Positions 37,560 through 46,318 are shown, numbered from the stretch's first letter. The stretch is DNA of 64,000 nt from Afipia carboxidovorans OM5 (GCF_000218565.1 NC_015684.1:1-64000); one strand, 5' to 3'. Numbers and translations: made by a program. Notes: generated from the sequence alone by a model not told the origin.

Positions 37560-39053
37560 ATGGCCCCGAAATCGAGCAATCCGCCTTCAACCACTGGCGC
37601 GGGCGCGCCCGCCGTCAGTGACCGCAACTCGCTCAGCATCGGCCCGAACGGCCCGATCCTGCTGCACGACGTCCACTTCCTGGAGCAGATGGCGCACTTC
37701 AACCGCGAGAAGGTGCCGGAGCGCCAGCCGCACGCCAAGGGTTCTGGCGCGTTCGGCGTGTTCGAGACCACCGAGGACGTCTCGGCCTTCACCAAGGCGG
37801 CGATGTTCCAGAAGGGTGCCGCCACCGAGATGCTGGCGCGCTTCTCGACCGTCGCCGGCGAGATGGGCAGCCCCGACACATGGCGCGACGTGCGCGGCTT
37901 CTCGCTCAAGTTCTATACCAGCGAAGGCAACTACGACCTCGTCGGCAACAACACGCCGGTGTTTTTCCTGCGCGACCCGATGAAGTTTCCGCACTTCATC
38001 CGCAGCCAGAAGCGGCTTCCCGATTCCGGTCTGCGCGACAACCACATGCAGTGGGACTTCTGGACTCTCAATCCCGAGAGCGCGCACCAGGTGACCTACG
38101 TCATGGGCGACCGCGGCCTGCCGCGTAGCTGGCGCAACATGAACGGCTACGGCTCGCACACCTACATGTGGGTGAACAAGGGCGGCGAGAAGTTCTGGGT
38201 GAAGTATCACTTCCACACCAACCAGGGCATGAAGTTCTTCACCAACGAAGAAGCCGCCGCGATGGCGGGCAGCGATGCGGACTTCCACCGCCGCGACCTG
38301 TTCGAGGCAATCGCCGCCGGCAAGCATCCGAGCTGGACGCTGTCGGTACAGATCATGCCTTACGACGAGGCGAAGTCGTATCGCTTCAACCCGTTCGATC
38401 TGACCAAAATCTGGTCGCACGAGGATTATCCGCTGGTGAAGGTCGGCACGATGCGGCTGAACCGTAACCCGGAGAACTTCTTCGCCCAGATCGAACAGGC
38501 GGCGTTCTCGCCCGGCAACACCGTGCCTGGCATCGGCCTGTCGCCCGACAAGATGCTGCTCGGCCGCGCCTTCGCCTACAACGACGCACAGCGCAACCGC
38601 ATCGGTGCGAACTTCCACCAGTTGCCCGTGAACCGCCCGAAGGTGCCGGTGAACACCTTCATGTTCGATGGCCACATGGCCTTCGAGCACAGCGGCAACA
38701 AGCCGGTCTATGCACCGAACAGCGGCGGCCGCGCCTGGTCCGACGAAACCGGTCCGGTCGACAACGGCTGGGAGGCCGATGGCGAGATGGTGCGTGCGGC
38801 CTACACGCTGCATGCCGATGACGACGACTTCAGCCAGCCGGGCGCGCTCGTCCGCAACGTGATGGACGACGCCCAGCGCGACCGTCTCGTCAATCAGGTG
38901 AGCGGCAGCCTGCTCGGCGGCGTCAAGGGCGAAGTCCTCGCCCGTGCGCTCGACTATTGGAAGAAGATCGACGCCAAGGTCGGCAAGCGCATCGAGGACA
39001 AGGTGCACGCGAAGGCAGCGCCGCAACCGGCAGAAGGCATGGGCGAGCGCTAA
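37560..39053 (+). CDS. katA: Monofunctional heme catalase
   Basis: The enzyme breaks down hydrogen peroxide. The 497 residues place it with small-subunit (clade 3) catalases. The distal catalytic His58 is in HAKGSGAFGVFE, Asn131 in NNTPVFFLRDP, and the proximal heme-binding Tyr340 in AYNDAQRNRIG. The ATG at 37560 has AAAGGA 6 bases upstream; an earlier in-frame ATG at 37533 lacks that. No signal peptide is visible, so it is probably cytoplasmic. It is divergent from oxyR, its likely activator. Confidence 0.96.
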   Translation: MAPKSSNPPSTTGAGAPAVSDRNSLSIGPNGPILLHDVHFLEQMAHFNREKVPERQPHAKGSGAFGVFETTEDVSAFTKAAMFQKGAATEMLARFSTVAGEMGSPDTWRDVRGFSLKFYTSEGNYDLVGNNTPVFFLRDPMKFPHFIRSQKRLPDSGLRDNHMQWDFWTLNPESAHQVTYVMGDRGLPRSWRNMNGYGSHTYMWVNKGGEKFWVKYHFHTNQGMKFFTNEEAAAMAGSDADFHRRDLFEAIAAGKHPSWTLSVQIMPYDEAKSYRFNPFDLTKIWSHEDYPLVKVGTMRLNRNPENFFAQIEQAAFSPGNTVPGIGLSPDKMLLGRAFAYNDAQRNRIGANFHQLPVNRPKVPVNTFMFDGHMAFEHSGNKPVYAPNSGGRAWSDETGPVDNGWEADGEMVRAAYTLHADDDDFSQPGALVRNVMDDAQRDRLVNQVSGSLLGGVKGEVLARALDYWKKIDAKVGKRIEDKVHAKAAPQPAEGMGER

Positions 39054-39079
39054 GCGCCTGTTGCGATCACCGACAAACA

Positions 39080-39116
39080 AACCCCCGGCGAGTTCTGCTC
39101 GCCGGGGGTTTTCTTT
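39080..39116 (+). terminator. Rho-independent terminator after katA
   Basis: AACCCCCGGCGAG (39080-39092) pairs perfectly with CTCGCCGGGGGTT (39098-39110) over a TTCTG loop and is followed by TTCTTT. It is located 26 bases after the katA stop. Confidence 0.95.
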
Positions 39117-39163
39117 GCAGAAGACTTAAGTAGCTGAGCGACAATGATCCGGCCGAGAAAAGC

Positions 39164-39985
39164 TTACTGGCCGTTGCCGGGAATGCCGGGATCGGCCCGC
39201 AGCGCATCGGGATGCGGCATCGAGATGATGTTGTAGCCCGCATCGACAAAATGCGTTTCACCGGTAACGCCACCGGAAAGCTCGGACAACAGATACAGCG
39301 CGGTGCCACCAAGCTCGTCGAGCGTGACGCCGCGGCCGAGCGGCGAATGCTTCTGCTGGAAAGCAAACATCGCGCGCGAGTCCCCGATGCCCGCACCGGC
39401 AAGCGTGCGCACCGGGCCTGCCGAGATCGCGTTCACGCGAATGCCGTCACGGCCATAATCGGCGGCGAGATAGCGGACCGACGCCTCAAGCGCGGCCTTC
39501 GCAACACCCATCACATTGTAGTTCGGCATCACGCGGGTAGAGCCGCCAAAAGTGAGCGTCACGACGGAGCCGCCATCCGGCATCAGCTCCGCGGCACGCT
39601 TCGTCACCTCGGTGAAGGAGAAACAGGAAATCACCATGGTGCGCGAGAAATTCGCACGCGTGGTGTCGGCATAGCGACCCTTCAACTCGTTCTTGTCGGA
39701 GAAGCCGATGGCATGGACAAGAAAATCCATCTTACCCCACGCATCCTTCAGCGCGGCGAATGTTGCATCGACGCTATCGATATCCTCGACATCACAGGGC
39801 AGGACATGCTTCGCACCAAGCGTTTCGGCGAGCGGCTTCACCCGCTTGCCGAGTGCTTCGCCCTGATAGGTGAAGGCGAGCTCAGCACCATGCGCGGCGA
39901 GCGCCTTCGCGATGCCCCAGGCAATCGAGTGATCGTTGGCGACGCCCATGACGAGCCCGCGCTTGCCTTGCATCAGTGATTGCAT
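39164..39985 (-). CDS. fabI: Enoyl-[acyl-carrier-protein] reductase (NADH)
   Basis: FabI catalyses the last reduction of each fatty acid elongation round. The 273-residue short-chain dehydrogenase has the nucleotide motif MGVANDHSIAWGIA (about 13-26), and the FabI-type active site Tyr-x6-Lys in YNVMGVAK. The start at 39985 is chosen because MQSLMQGKRGLVMG fits the family. The upstream reading frame runs into the palindromic repeat pair and is not believed to be translated. It is third in the fabA-fabB-fabI set. Confidence 0.95.
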   Translation of the reverse strand: MQSLMQGKRGLVMGVANDHSIAWGIAKALAAHGAELAFTYQGEALGKRVKPLAETLGAKHVLPCDVEDIDSVDATFAALKDAWGKMDFLVHAIGFSDKNELKGRYADTTRANFSRTMVISCFSFTEVTKRAAELMPDGGSVVTLTFGGSTRVMPNYNVMGVAKAALEASVRYLAADYGRDGIRVNAISAGPVRTLAGAGIGDSRAMFAFQQKHSPLGRGVTLDELGGTALYLLSELSGGVTGETHFVDAGYNIISMPHPDALRADPGIPGNGQ

Positions 39986-40015
39986 CTCGAAGTTATCCCA
40001 CCCCGGCGCTTGATA

Positions 40016-40128
40016 CCCCCTCTCCCCGCTCGCGGGGAGAGGGTCGGGGTGAGGGGCAAAAGGGCGCGGGGAAAAGCCCCTCACCCACCGCGAAGCGCGG
40101 CGACTTCTCCCCGCAAGCGGGGAGAGGT
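40016..40128. repeat. Inverted pair of palindromic REP-like repeats between fabB and fabI
   Basis: Unit 1 (40016-40056) has the CCCTCTCCCCGC / GCGGGGAGAGGG hairpin at its outer end and GGGTGAGGGG at its inner end. Unit 2 (40077-40128) is the inverted counterpart with an extra CCGCG / CGCGG hairpin. The spacer is 20 bases. The pair lies in the fabB-fabI gap, so it is probably carried in the operon transcript, where such hairpins can change mRNA stability and the ratio of the two proteins. Confidence 0.88.
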
Positions 40129-40137
40129 GAAAAACCA

Positions 40138-41361
40138 TCAGGCATCAAGCCGCTTGAACACCAGTGTGGCGTTGGTGCCGCCGAACCCGAAGGAGTTCGA
40201 CAGCACGGCTCCGATTTTGGCGTCGTCGATGCGCTTGCGCACGATCGGCATGTCGGCAAAGACCGGATCGAGTTCCTGAATGTTGGCGCTCTCACAGATG
40301 AAACCGTTGTTCATCATCAGCAGCGAATAGATCGCCTCCTGCACGCCGGTTGCACCGAGCGAATGGCCGGTGAGCGACTTGGTGGCGGAGATCGGCGGGC
40401 ACTTGTCGCCCACGCCGAACACGTGACGGATCGCATTGATCTCGGGCGGATCGCCCGCCGGCGTCGAAGTCGCGTGCGGGTTGATGTAATCGATCGACGC
40501 CTTCACCGTGGAGAGCGCCATGCGCATGCAGCGCTCGGCACCTTCGCCCGACGGCGCCACCATGTCGTAGCCATCGGAGGTCGCGCCGTAGCCGACGATC
40601 TCGCCGTAAATCTTCGCGCCGCGCGCCTTGGCGTGCTCCAGTTCTTCCAGCACCACAACGCCGGCACCGCCCGCGATAACGAAACCGTCGCGGTTGACGT
40701 CGTAAGCGCGCGAGGCCGTGGACGGCGTGTCGTTGTACTTCGACGACATCGCACCCATCGCGTCGAACAGCACCGACAGCGACCAGTCGAGTTCTTCGCA
40801 GCCGCCCGCGAACATCACGTCCTGCTTGCCGTACTGAATCATCTCATAGGCATTGCCGATGCAATGATTGGAGGTCGCACACGCCGACGAGATCGAATAG
40901 TTCACGCCCTTGATCTTGAACCATGTCGCAAGCGTTGCAGAGGCAGTCGAGGACATCGCCTTGGGCACCGCAAACGGGCCCACGCGCTTCGGCCCCTTGG
41001 TGCGCGTGGTGTCGGCGGCCTCGACGATGGTGCGCGCCGAAGGCCCGCCCGATCCCATGATGATGCCGGTGCGCTCGTTGGAGACATCAGTCTCCTCGAG
41101 ACCGGAATCGCGGATCGCCTGATCCATCGCGACGTGATTCCAGGCAGCGCCTTCCGCGAGAAAACGCATGGCCCGGCGATCGACGAACTCCGCAGGATTT
41201 AGCGTCGGCGCGCCTTGCACCTGTGAGCGGAAACCGAGCTTGGCATATTCCTCGGCACGCGTGATACCCGGCTTCGCCTCGTGAAGGCTCGCCAGAACTT
41301 CCTGAGTGTTGTTTCCGATGGATGAGACAATCCCCATCCCCGTGACGACAACTCGCCGCAT
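40138..41361 (-). CDS. fabB: Beta-ketoacyl-ACP synthase I
   Basis: FabB elongates acyl-ACP and is needed for unsaturated fatty acid synthesis. The 407 residues show the Cys-His-His triad: Cys161 in SSACATSNH, His296 in PHATSTPAGD and His333 in TGHSLGATG. The ATG at 41361 is preceded by GAGGCAAG on its strand, and MRRVVVTGMGIVSS is the usual N-terminus. It is downstream of fabA with a gap of 92 bases. The fabA-fabB pairing supports the FabB rather than FabF assignment. Confidence 0.96.
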   Translation of the reverse strand: MRRVVVTGMGIVSSIGNNTQEVLASLHEAKPGITRAEEYAKLGFRSQVQGAPTLNPAEFVDRRAMRFLAEGAAWNHVAMDQAIRDSGLEETDVSNERTGIIMGSGGPSARTIVEAADTTRTKGPKRVGPFAVPKAMSSTASATLATWFKIKGVNYSISSACATSNHCIGNAYEMIQYGKQDVMFAGGCEELDWSLSVLFDAMGAMSSKYNDTPSTASRAYDVNRDGFVIAGGAGVVVLEELEHAKARGAKIYGEIVGYGATSDGYDMVAPSGEGAERCMRMALSTVKASIDYINPHATSTPAGDPPEINAIRHVFGVGDKCPPISATKSLTGHSLGATGVQEAIYSLLMMNNGFICESANIQELDPVFADMPIVRKRIDDAKIGAVLSNSFGFGGTNATLVFKRLDA

Positions 41362-41453
41362 ACTTGCCTCGCCTTGCTCGATCCGCTGTTCTGGCCTTGT
41401 GTCCGGCCGTTTCTTCGGGCCTGGAAGCTTATTCCAGGCACTCCCGCACTGAA

Positions 41454-41984
41454 TCACTTTCCGGCTTGCGCCGCCGCGTCCTGTTGAAAAAGTCCAACCT
41501 TCAGATCGGTTGCGCGATAAATAATCTCGCCATCCGTCGAAAGCCAGCCATCCGCGACACCGAGCACCAGCCGCGAGCGCATGATGCGCTTCATATCGAT
41601 GTGGTACTGAACCCGCATCACATGGGGCAACACCTGCCCCGAGAACTTCAGATCGCCGAGGCCGAGCGCGCGCCCGCGCCCCGAACCACCGGTCCAGCCG
41701 AGGAAGAAGCCGACCATCTGCCAGAGCGCGTCGAGGCCGAGGCAGCCCGGCATCACGGGGTCGCCCTTGAAGTGGCAACCGAAAAACCACAGGTCCGGCT
41801 TAACATCGAGTTCGGCCCGGATAACTCCCTTGCCGAATTCGCCTCCGGTCTCGGTAATTTCGACGATCCGGTCGAACATCAGCATCGGCGGCAACGGTAA
41901 CTGGGCATTCCCGGGGCCGAACAATTCGCCCCGGCCGCAAGCCAGCAAGTCCTCGTATTCATAGCTGTTTTGCCGCTCGCGCAT
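41454..41984 (-). CDS. fabA: 3-hydroxydecanoyl-ACP dehydratase/isomerase
   Basis: FabA dehydrates 3-hydroxydecanoyl-ACP and isomerises the product to the cis-3 isomer, the entry to unsaturated fatty acids. The 176 residues contain the hot-dog fold active site GCHFKGDPVMPGCLGLDALWQ with His71 and Asp85. The ATG at 41984 follows GGGAG with 5 bases spacing. It is divergent from irr; the gap of 211 bases contains the irr promoter, and the fabA promoter should be there too, but I cannot locate it with confidence. Confidence 0.97.
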   Translation of the reverse strand: MRERQNSYEYEDLLACGRGELFGPGNAQLPLPPMLMFDRIVEITETGGEFGKGVIRAELDVKPDLWFFGCHFKGDPVMPGCLGLDALWQMVGFFLGWTGGSGRGRALGLGDLKFSGQVLPHVMRVQYHIDMKRIMRSRLVLGVADGWLSTDGEIIYRATDLKVGLFQQDAAAQAGK

Positions 41985-42100
41985 AAAAACTCCCGTTTCG
42001 GCACAGTGCCGTTGCGAACCGGTCCTAACATAGGCATTTAAACCAGCAAAGCCGCGAGTGGCCGGGCGGTTTGCCAAATCCCGGCCCAGTTGCGAAAAAC

Positions 42101-42129
42101 TTGCATGTGCACATGCCTTTCTGTACGAT
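42101..42129 (+). promoter_or_regulatory. Predicted irr promoter with an overlapping palindrome
   Basis: TTGCAT (42101-42106) and TACGAT (42124-42129) are 17 bases apart. A perfect 14-base palindrome, GCATGTGCACATGC (42103-42116), covers the -35 element and part of the spacer. A repressor bound there would block the promoter. The protein that binds is unknown; it could be an iron regulator or Irr itself. Confidence 0.55.
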
Positions 42130-42195
42130 AGCTTTGAGAGGCTTCTGTTTTTCAAGGGTATCTGCGTTTCTAAAGGAACTACCGAAGTGAGCGAC

Positions 42196-42708
42196 ATGGA
42201 CAGCACCGAGCTCCGTCACACCGCCGAAGAGGCCCTGCCTCGCTCCGGCCATCTGGATGACGCTGCGCACATTCACACCCCCGCGCCGAAGCTCACCGGC
42301 TGCCCGTGGCATGACGTCAACGAAATGTTGCAGTCCGTCGGCCTGCGTCCGACCCGCCAGCGCATGGCGCTCGGCTGGCTTCTGTTCGGCAAGGGCGATC
42401 GCCATCTCACCGCAGAAATGCTCTACGAAGAAGCGACCCTCGCCAAAGTGCCGGTGTCGCTCGCGACCGTTTACAACACGCTGAACCAGCTCACCGATGC
42501 AGGCCTTCTGCGCCAGGTCAGCGTCGACGGTACCAAGACCTATTTCGACACCAACGTCTCCTCGCATCACCATTTCTATCTCGAGTCGAATCACGAGCTG
42601 GTCGATATCCCCGACCAGAACCTGATGCTGCAGCAGATGCCGGAAGTGCCGGAAGGCTACGAGATCAGCCGCGTCGACATGGTCGTGCGGTTGCGCAAGA
42701 AGCGCTGA
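42196..42708 (+). CDS. irr: Iron response regulator Irr
   Basis: Irr is the Fur-family regulator of heme and iron genes in Rhizobiales; it is degraded or inactivated when heme is available. The 170 residues carry the heme regulatory motif GCPWHDVNEMLQ (Cys36-Pro37) and the second heme site HHH (124-126). The winged helix includes VSLATVYNTLNQLTDAGLL. The presence of the Cys-Pro motif matches the Bradyrhizobium-type protein that is degraded on heme binding. Start: ATG 42196; a GTG at 42187 with AAAGGA 8 bases upstream is an alternative that adds three residues. It is divergent from fabA. Confidence 0.95.
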   Translation: MDSTELRHTAEEALPRSGHLDDAAHIHTPAPKLTGCPWHDVNEMLQSVGLRPTRQRMALGWLLFGKGDRHLTAEMLYEEATLAKVPVSLATVYNTLNQLTDAGLLRQVSVDGTKTYFDTNVSSHHHFYLESNHELVDIPDQNLMLQQMPEVPEGYEISRVDMVVRLRKKR

Positions 42709-42751
42709 GCAGCGCACTAAAGCCCGACAGTTATTTCACTGATTTGCTTTT

Positions 42752-42782
42752 CGGCCGGGATCGTTCCCGGCCGTAGCATTTT
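42752..42782 (+). terminator. Probable terminator after irr
   Basis: CGGCCGGGA (42752-42760) pairs perfectly with TCCCGGCCG (42765-42773) over a 4-base loop, followed by TAGCATTTT. It lies 44 bases after the irr stop in a convergent gap. The T-rich tail is interrupted, so the strength is uncertain. Confidence 0.6.
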
Positions 42783-42811
42783 GCGGGAGCGGCGCGAGAC
42801 TTCAACGCGCT

Positions 42812-43345
42812 CTAGTTGAGCTTCTCGTCGGCGTAGACGCCCCACAGCCGCTGCTGACGAATCCAGCCGTCGAAGCCGTCGCCCGCGATGCGGCACCATG
42901 TACCGGTGCAGCGCTTCACCTGCGCGATCACGCCAGCCTGCAGCCGCGCGGCCACCGCACTTTCTTCATCGGGACGGTCACGCAGCACCGCGAGCTCGTC
43001 CTTGTTCTTCATGATCACCACGGCGGTGCGGCGGCCAGATAGCAGCGAGTGATAGACCCAGCCCTCCGAGCCTTCCGAATCGCGCACGCGTCGCCAGTTC
43101 TCGAACTCTGCCGTCACTTCGACCGGCAGCCCCGCGCGGGTGTAGATCCAGCTCACGTCCTGATCCTTGGTCGGGCCGCCCCGGACATTGACGTGATCGG
43201 ACTTCAGGCTGACGTAACGCGGCACCGGCAGACCACTCGTCGTCTGCACGTCCTTGGCGGCCTGCCCGGTTCCGCCCGTCATTCCCCATGTTGCAAGCGC
43301 CAGCAGCATCGCCCAGATCGAAGACCGTAATTCCATCATCCGCAT
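42812..43345 (-). CDS. Exported SH3-domain protein
   Basis: This 177-residue protein has a signal peptide in the first 30 residues (MRMMELRSSIWAMLLALATW then GMTGGTGQAA) and two SH3-like segments (about 38-95 and 105-170; SDHVNVRGGPTKD, GSEGWVYHSLLSGRR and FDGWIRQQRLWGVY). It is therefore likely periplasmic, and SH3 domains of this type often bind peptidoglycan peptides. Two cysteines in KRCTGTWCRI may form a disulfide. The ATG at 43345 is preferred because GGAAG lies 8 bases upstream. It is divergent from the dehydrogenase gene. Confidence 0.85.
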   Translation of the reverse strand: MRMMELRSSIWAMLLALATWGMTGGTGQAAKDVQTTSGLPVPRYVSLKSDHVNVRGGPTKDQDVSWIYTRAGLPVEVTAEFENWRRVRDSEGSEGWVYHSLLSGRRTAVVIMKNKDELAVLRDRPDEESAVAARLQAGVIAQVKRCTGTWCRIAGDGFDGWIRQQRLWGVYADEKLN

Positions 43346-43597
43346 TCCGTTACTTCCGCTGCGCCGCATCTTAGACATTCGGACGAGACGCAAGGCCGAC
43401 ACCGCCACAACCGCCTTTCCCCAGCTATTCAGGTTCTTGTCTTGATCCGGCCTTCTGATAGAGAGGACCGAAGTCTTCAACACGGGATACCTTGGGCATA
43501 GAACGGGAAGCCTTCGCGGGCCGGCGTCCGGGTGTACATTCGAACACGTCGGTTAATGCGGACTGAACACCGCTCAGTCTGATCTTGAGGATGAACG

Positions 43598-44599
43598 ATG
43601 TCGGGTAAGAAAAAGCCGCTGGTCGTCGTCACGCGCAAACTGCCTGACAGCACCGAAACGCGCATGCGCGAACTGTTCGATACCCGCCTCAACGTCGACG
43701 ACGCTCCGATGACCAAGGCGCAACTGATCGATGCGGTTCAGAACGCCGATGTGCTGGTTCCGACCGTCACCGACGAGATCACCGCCGACATCCTCTCCCA
43801 TGCCAACGGCAAGCTGCGGCTGATCGCCCATTTCGGCAACGGCGTCGACAATCTCGACGTCGCCGCAGCGGTCGCGCGCGGCATTACCGTCACCAACACC
43901 CCCAAGGTGCTGACCGAAGATACCGCCGATATGACCATGGCGCTGATTCTCGCCGTGCCGCGGCGACTGATCGAGGGCGCCTCCATCCTCACCGAAGGTG
44001 GCAAGTGGACCGGCTGGTCGCCGACCTGGATGCTCGGCCATCGCCTCGGCGGCAAGCGGCTCGGCATCATCGGCATGGGCCGCATCGGCCAGGCCCTGGC
44101 GCGCCGCGCCCATGCCTTCGGCATGCAGATCCACTACCACAACCGCCGCCCCGTCAGCCCCGCGATCGAGGAAGAACTCGGCGCGACCTACTGGGAAAGC
44201 CTCGACCAGATGCTGGCGCGGATGGATTTCATCTCGGTGAACTGCCCGCATACGCCGGCCACCTATCACCTGCTCTCGGCACGCCGCCTGAAGCTGATCC
44301 GCAAGGACGCCTACATCGTCAACACCGCGCGCGGCGAGGTGATCGACGAAGCAGCGCTGGTGAAGCTTCTCGAGGATGGCGACATCGCCGGCGCCGCGCT
44401 CGACGTCTACGAGCACGGAGCTGTGGTGCATCCGAAGCTGATCCGCCTCGCCAAGGCCTACAAGGTGGTGCTGCTGCCGCACATGGGCTCGGCAACGATC
44501 GAGAGCCGCGTCGACATGGGCGAGAAGGTCATCATCAACATCCGCACCTTCCTCGACGGCCACAAGCCGCCGGACCGCGTGCTGCCGAGCATGGTGTAA
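43598..44599 (+). CDS. D-2-hydroxyacid dehydrogenase, probably glyoxylate/hydroxypyruvate reductase
   Basis: This 333-residue NAD(P)-dependent D-isomer-specific 2-hydroxyacid dehydrogenase has the GMGRIG nucleotide loop (about 158-163), the catalytic Arg in NTARGEVIDE, a conserved acid in GAALDVYEHG, and the catalytic His in LLPHMGSAT. The sequence is closest to the GyaR-type glyoxylate reductases of Rhizobiales in my judgement; phosphoglycerate dehydrogenase is less likely because no ACT domain is present. GAGGATGA upstream serves as ribosome binding site. The gene converges with the moeB-like gene. Confidence 0.9.
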   Translation: MSGKKKPLVVVTRKLPDSTETRMRELFDTRLNVDDAPMTKAQLIDAVQNADVLVPTVTDEITADILSHANGKLRLIAHFGNGVDNLDVAAAVARGITVTNTPKVLTEDTADMTMALILAVPRRLIEGASILTEGGKWTGWSPTWMLGHRLGGKRLGIIGMGRIGQALARRAHAFGMQIHYHNRRPVSPAIEEELGATYWESLDQMLARMDFISVNCPHTPATYHLLSARRLKLIRKDAYIVNTARGEVIDEAALVKLLEDGDIAGAALDVYEHGAVVHPKLIRLAKAYKVVLLPHMGSATIESRVDMGEKVIINIRTFLDGHKPPDRVLPSMV

Positions 44600-44620
44600 G
44601 CCTTCAGGAGCGATAACGCT

Positions 44621-45421
44621 CTAGCGGTGGCCTGACAGATCCGTGATGGTGGGATGGTCGCCGTTGAGCGGATTGGCGGGATCGCGCGCATAGCGCAGCG
44701 TCTCGAAGCGCATCGCGCGCGCATCGATCATCAGCAGCCGCCCGACCAGCCCTTCCCCGAAGCCGATGATCTCGCGGATCGCTTCCAGCGCCATCATCGA
44801 GCCGAGCACGCCCGCGAACGCGCCAACTAGACCTGCTTCCTCGCAGGTCGGGATCGTGCCGGGCGGCGGCGCTTCCGGAAACAGGCAGCGATAGGTCGGA
44901 TTGAATTCGCCGTCCGCATTCTTCTCATGCGCGCGGATCGTCGTCAGCGACGCATCGAAAATGCCGAGCGCACCGGCAACCAATGTCTTGCGTGCAAGGA
45001 AACAGGCGTCCGAGACGAGGTAACGTGTAGTGAAATTGTCCGAGCCGTCGACGACGAGATCGTAGCCGCCGACAATCTCCAGCGCGTTGGTGGCCTGCAG
45101 CCGCGTCTGATGCGTGATGAAGCGCACATGCGGATTGAGCGCCGCGACGCTTTCCGCTGCGCTATCCGTCTTGGCCTTGCCGACATCGGCGGTGGTGTGA
45201 ATGATCTGCCGCTGCAGGTTCGAGAGCGTCACCACGTCGTCGTCGATGACGCCAAGCGTGCCGACGCCGGCTGCGGCAAGATACATCAGAGCCGGTGCAC
45301 CGAGCCCGCCCGCGCCGATCACCAGCACCTTCGCCGCCTTGAGCGCAGCCTGCCCCTGACCGCCGACCTCGTGCAGGACGATGTGGCGGGCGTAGCGTTC
45401 AAGCTCTTCGGACGTCAGCAT
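44621..45421 (-). CDS. MoeB/ThiF/HesA family adenylyltransferase
   Basis: This 266-residue E1-like enzyme adenylates the C-terminus of a ubiquitin-like sulfur carrier such as MoaD or ThiS. It has the GAGGLGAP nucleotide loop (about 36-43), the DDDVVTLSNLQRQI block, and the DGSDNFTTRYLVSDAC block. The two CxxC pairs that bind zinc in E. coli MoeB are absent: the sequence at the first site is PTYRC and the C-terminus has no CxxC. Specificity for molybdopterin or thiamine is thus undecided. It follows mutM by 12 bases and is probably cotranscribed with it. Confidence 0.88.
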   Translation of the reverse strand: MLTSEELERYARHIVLHEVGGQGQAALKAAKVLVIGAGGLGAPALMYLAAAGVGTLGVIDDDVVTLSNLQRQIIHTTADVGKAKTDSAAESVAALNPHVRFITHQTRLQATNALEIVGGYDLVVDGSDNFTTRYLVSDACFLARKTLVAGALGIFDASLTTIRAHEKNADGEFNPTYRCLFPEAPPPGTIPTCEEAGLVGAFAGVLGSMMALEAIREIIGFGEGLVGRLLMIDARAMRFETLRYARDPANPLNGDHPTITDLSGHR

Positions 45422-45433
45422 GATATCGAGAAC

Positions 45434-46318
45434 CTACTTCTGACAGCTCGGACACCAGAAGGTCGAGCGGCCGTTCTGAGTAAAGCGTTTGACGGTGCCC
45501 TTGCAACCACGCGTGCGGCAGGGCTCGCCTTCGCGGTCGTAGACCTGAAACGAATGCTGAAAATAGCCGAGTTCACCTGTGGTCTGGCGATGATCGCGCA
45601 GCGACGAGCCACCGGCCTCGATCGCGGCATTGAGGACGGTACGGATCGCCGGCACGAGCCGCTCCGCATGCCCGCTCGGGGCGCCGGTTCGCGACGCCAG
45701 CGTCGAGGCACGGCGTTTCGGCGACAGATGAGCGCGATAGAGAGCTTCACAGACATAGATGTTGCCGAGACCTGCCACGACGCGCTGGTCAAGCAGCGCT
45801 GCTTTCAGCGAGGTCGCCTTGCCTGCGCAGGCCTGCGCCAGCATCGCGGCATTGAATTCATTGCCCAGCGGCTCCGGTCCGAGCGCCTTCAGGAACGGTT
45901 CGGCCTCGAGGTCGGCGCGGGCCACGATCTTCATGTAGCCGAACCGACGCGGATCGTTGAACGAGATTACCGCGCCGTTGTCCATCTCGAACACGACATG
46001 ATCGTGGGTGCGGCTCTCGCTGCGCGGATGATGGAAAATGCCGGGCGTCGCCTCCTGCCCGCCGTCCATGGCAACGCGGAAGGAGCCGGACATGCCGAGA
46101 TGCATCAGCAGCACGTCGCCGGAATCGAGGTCGGCCAGCAGATACTTGGCCCGGCGGCCAAGCCCGGTGACGACGCGACCACCGAGCCGTGCGACGAAAT
46201 CCGTCTGCAACGGAAAACGCAGATCGTTGCGATGGGCAGTGACGCGGGCGATACGCACACCTTCCATGGCTGGAATAAGGCCGCGGCGGACCGTTTCAAC
46301 TTCAGGCAATTCGGGCAT
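45434..46318 (-). CDS. mutM: Formamidopyrimidine-DNA glycosylase (Fpg)
   Basis: MutM removes oxidised purines such as 8-oxoguanine and then cuts the abasic site. The 294 residues start with the catalytic MPELPEVET (Pro2 is the nucleophile after Met removal, Glu3 follows). The helix-two-turn-helix region QRVVAGLGNIYVCEALY is near 178-195, and a C-terminal zinc finger is formed by CRTRGC and CPSC. The start codon fixes the N-terminal proline, so there is no doubt about it. It is divergent from ubiE by 76 bases, an arrangement common in alphaproteobacteria. Confidence 0.97.
   Translation of the reverse strand: MPELPEVETVRRGLIPAMEGVRIARVTAHRNDLRFPLQTDFVARLGGRVVTGLGRRAKYLLADLDSGDVLLMHLGMSGSFRVAMDGGQEATPGIFHHPRSESRTHDHVVFEMDNGAVISFNDPRRFGYMKIVARADLEAEPFLKALGPEPLGNEFNAAMLAQACAGKATSLKAALLDQRVVAGLGNIYVCEALYRAHLSPKRRASTLASRTGAPSGHAERLVPAIRTVLNAAIEAGGSSLRDHRQTTGELGYFQHSFQVYDREGEPCRTRGCKGTVKRFTQNGRSTFWCPSCQK

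Noticed and set aside
39986..40138. N-terminal extension of FabI into the repeat doublet
   Set aside because: The extra 51 residues are a translation of the palindromic repeat and do not belong to the FabI family; the start at 39985 fits the family.
44608..44621. Short hairpin GAGCG/CGCTC between the dehydrogenase and moeB-like genes as a bidirectional terminator
   Set aside because: The stem has only 5 pairs and no T-run on either side.
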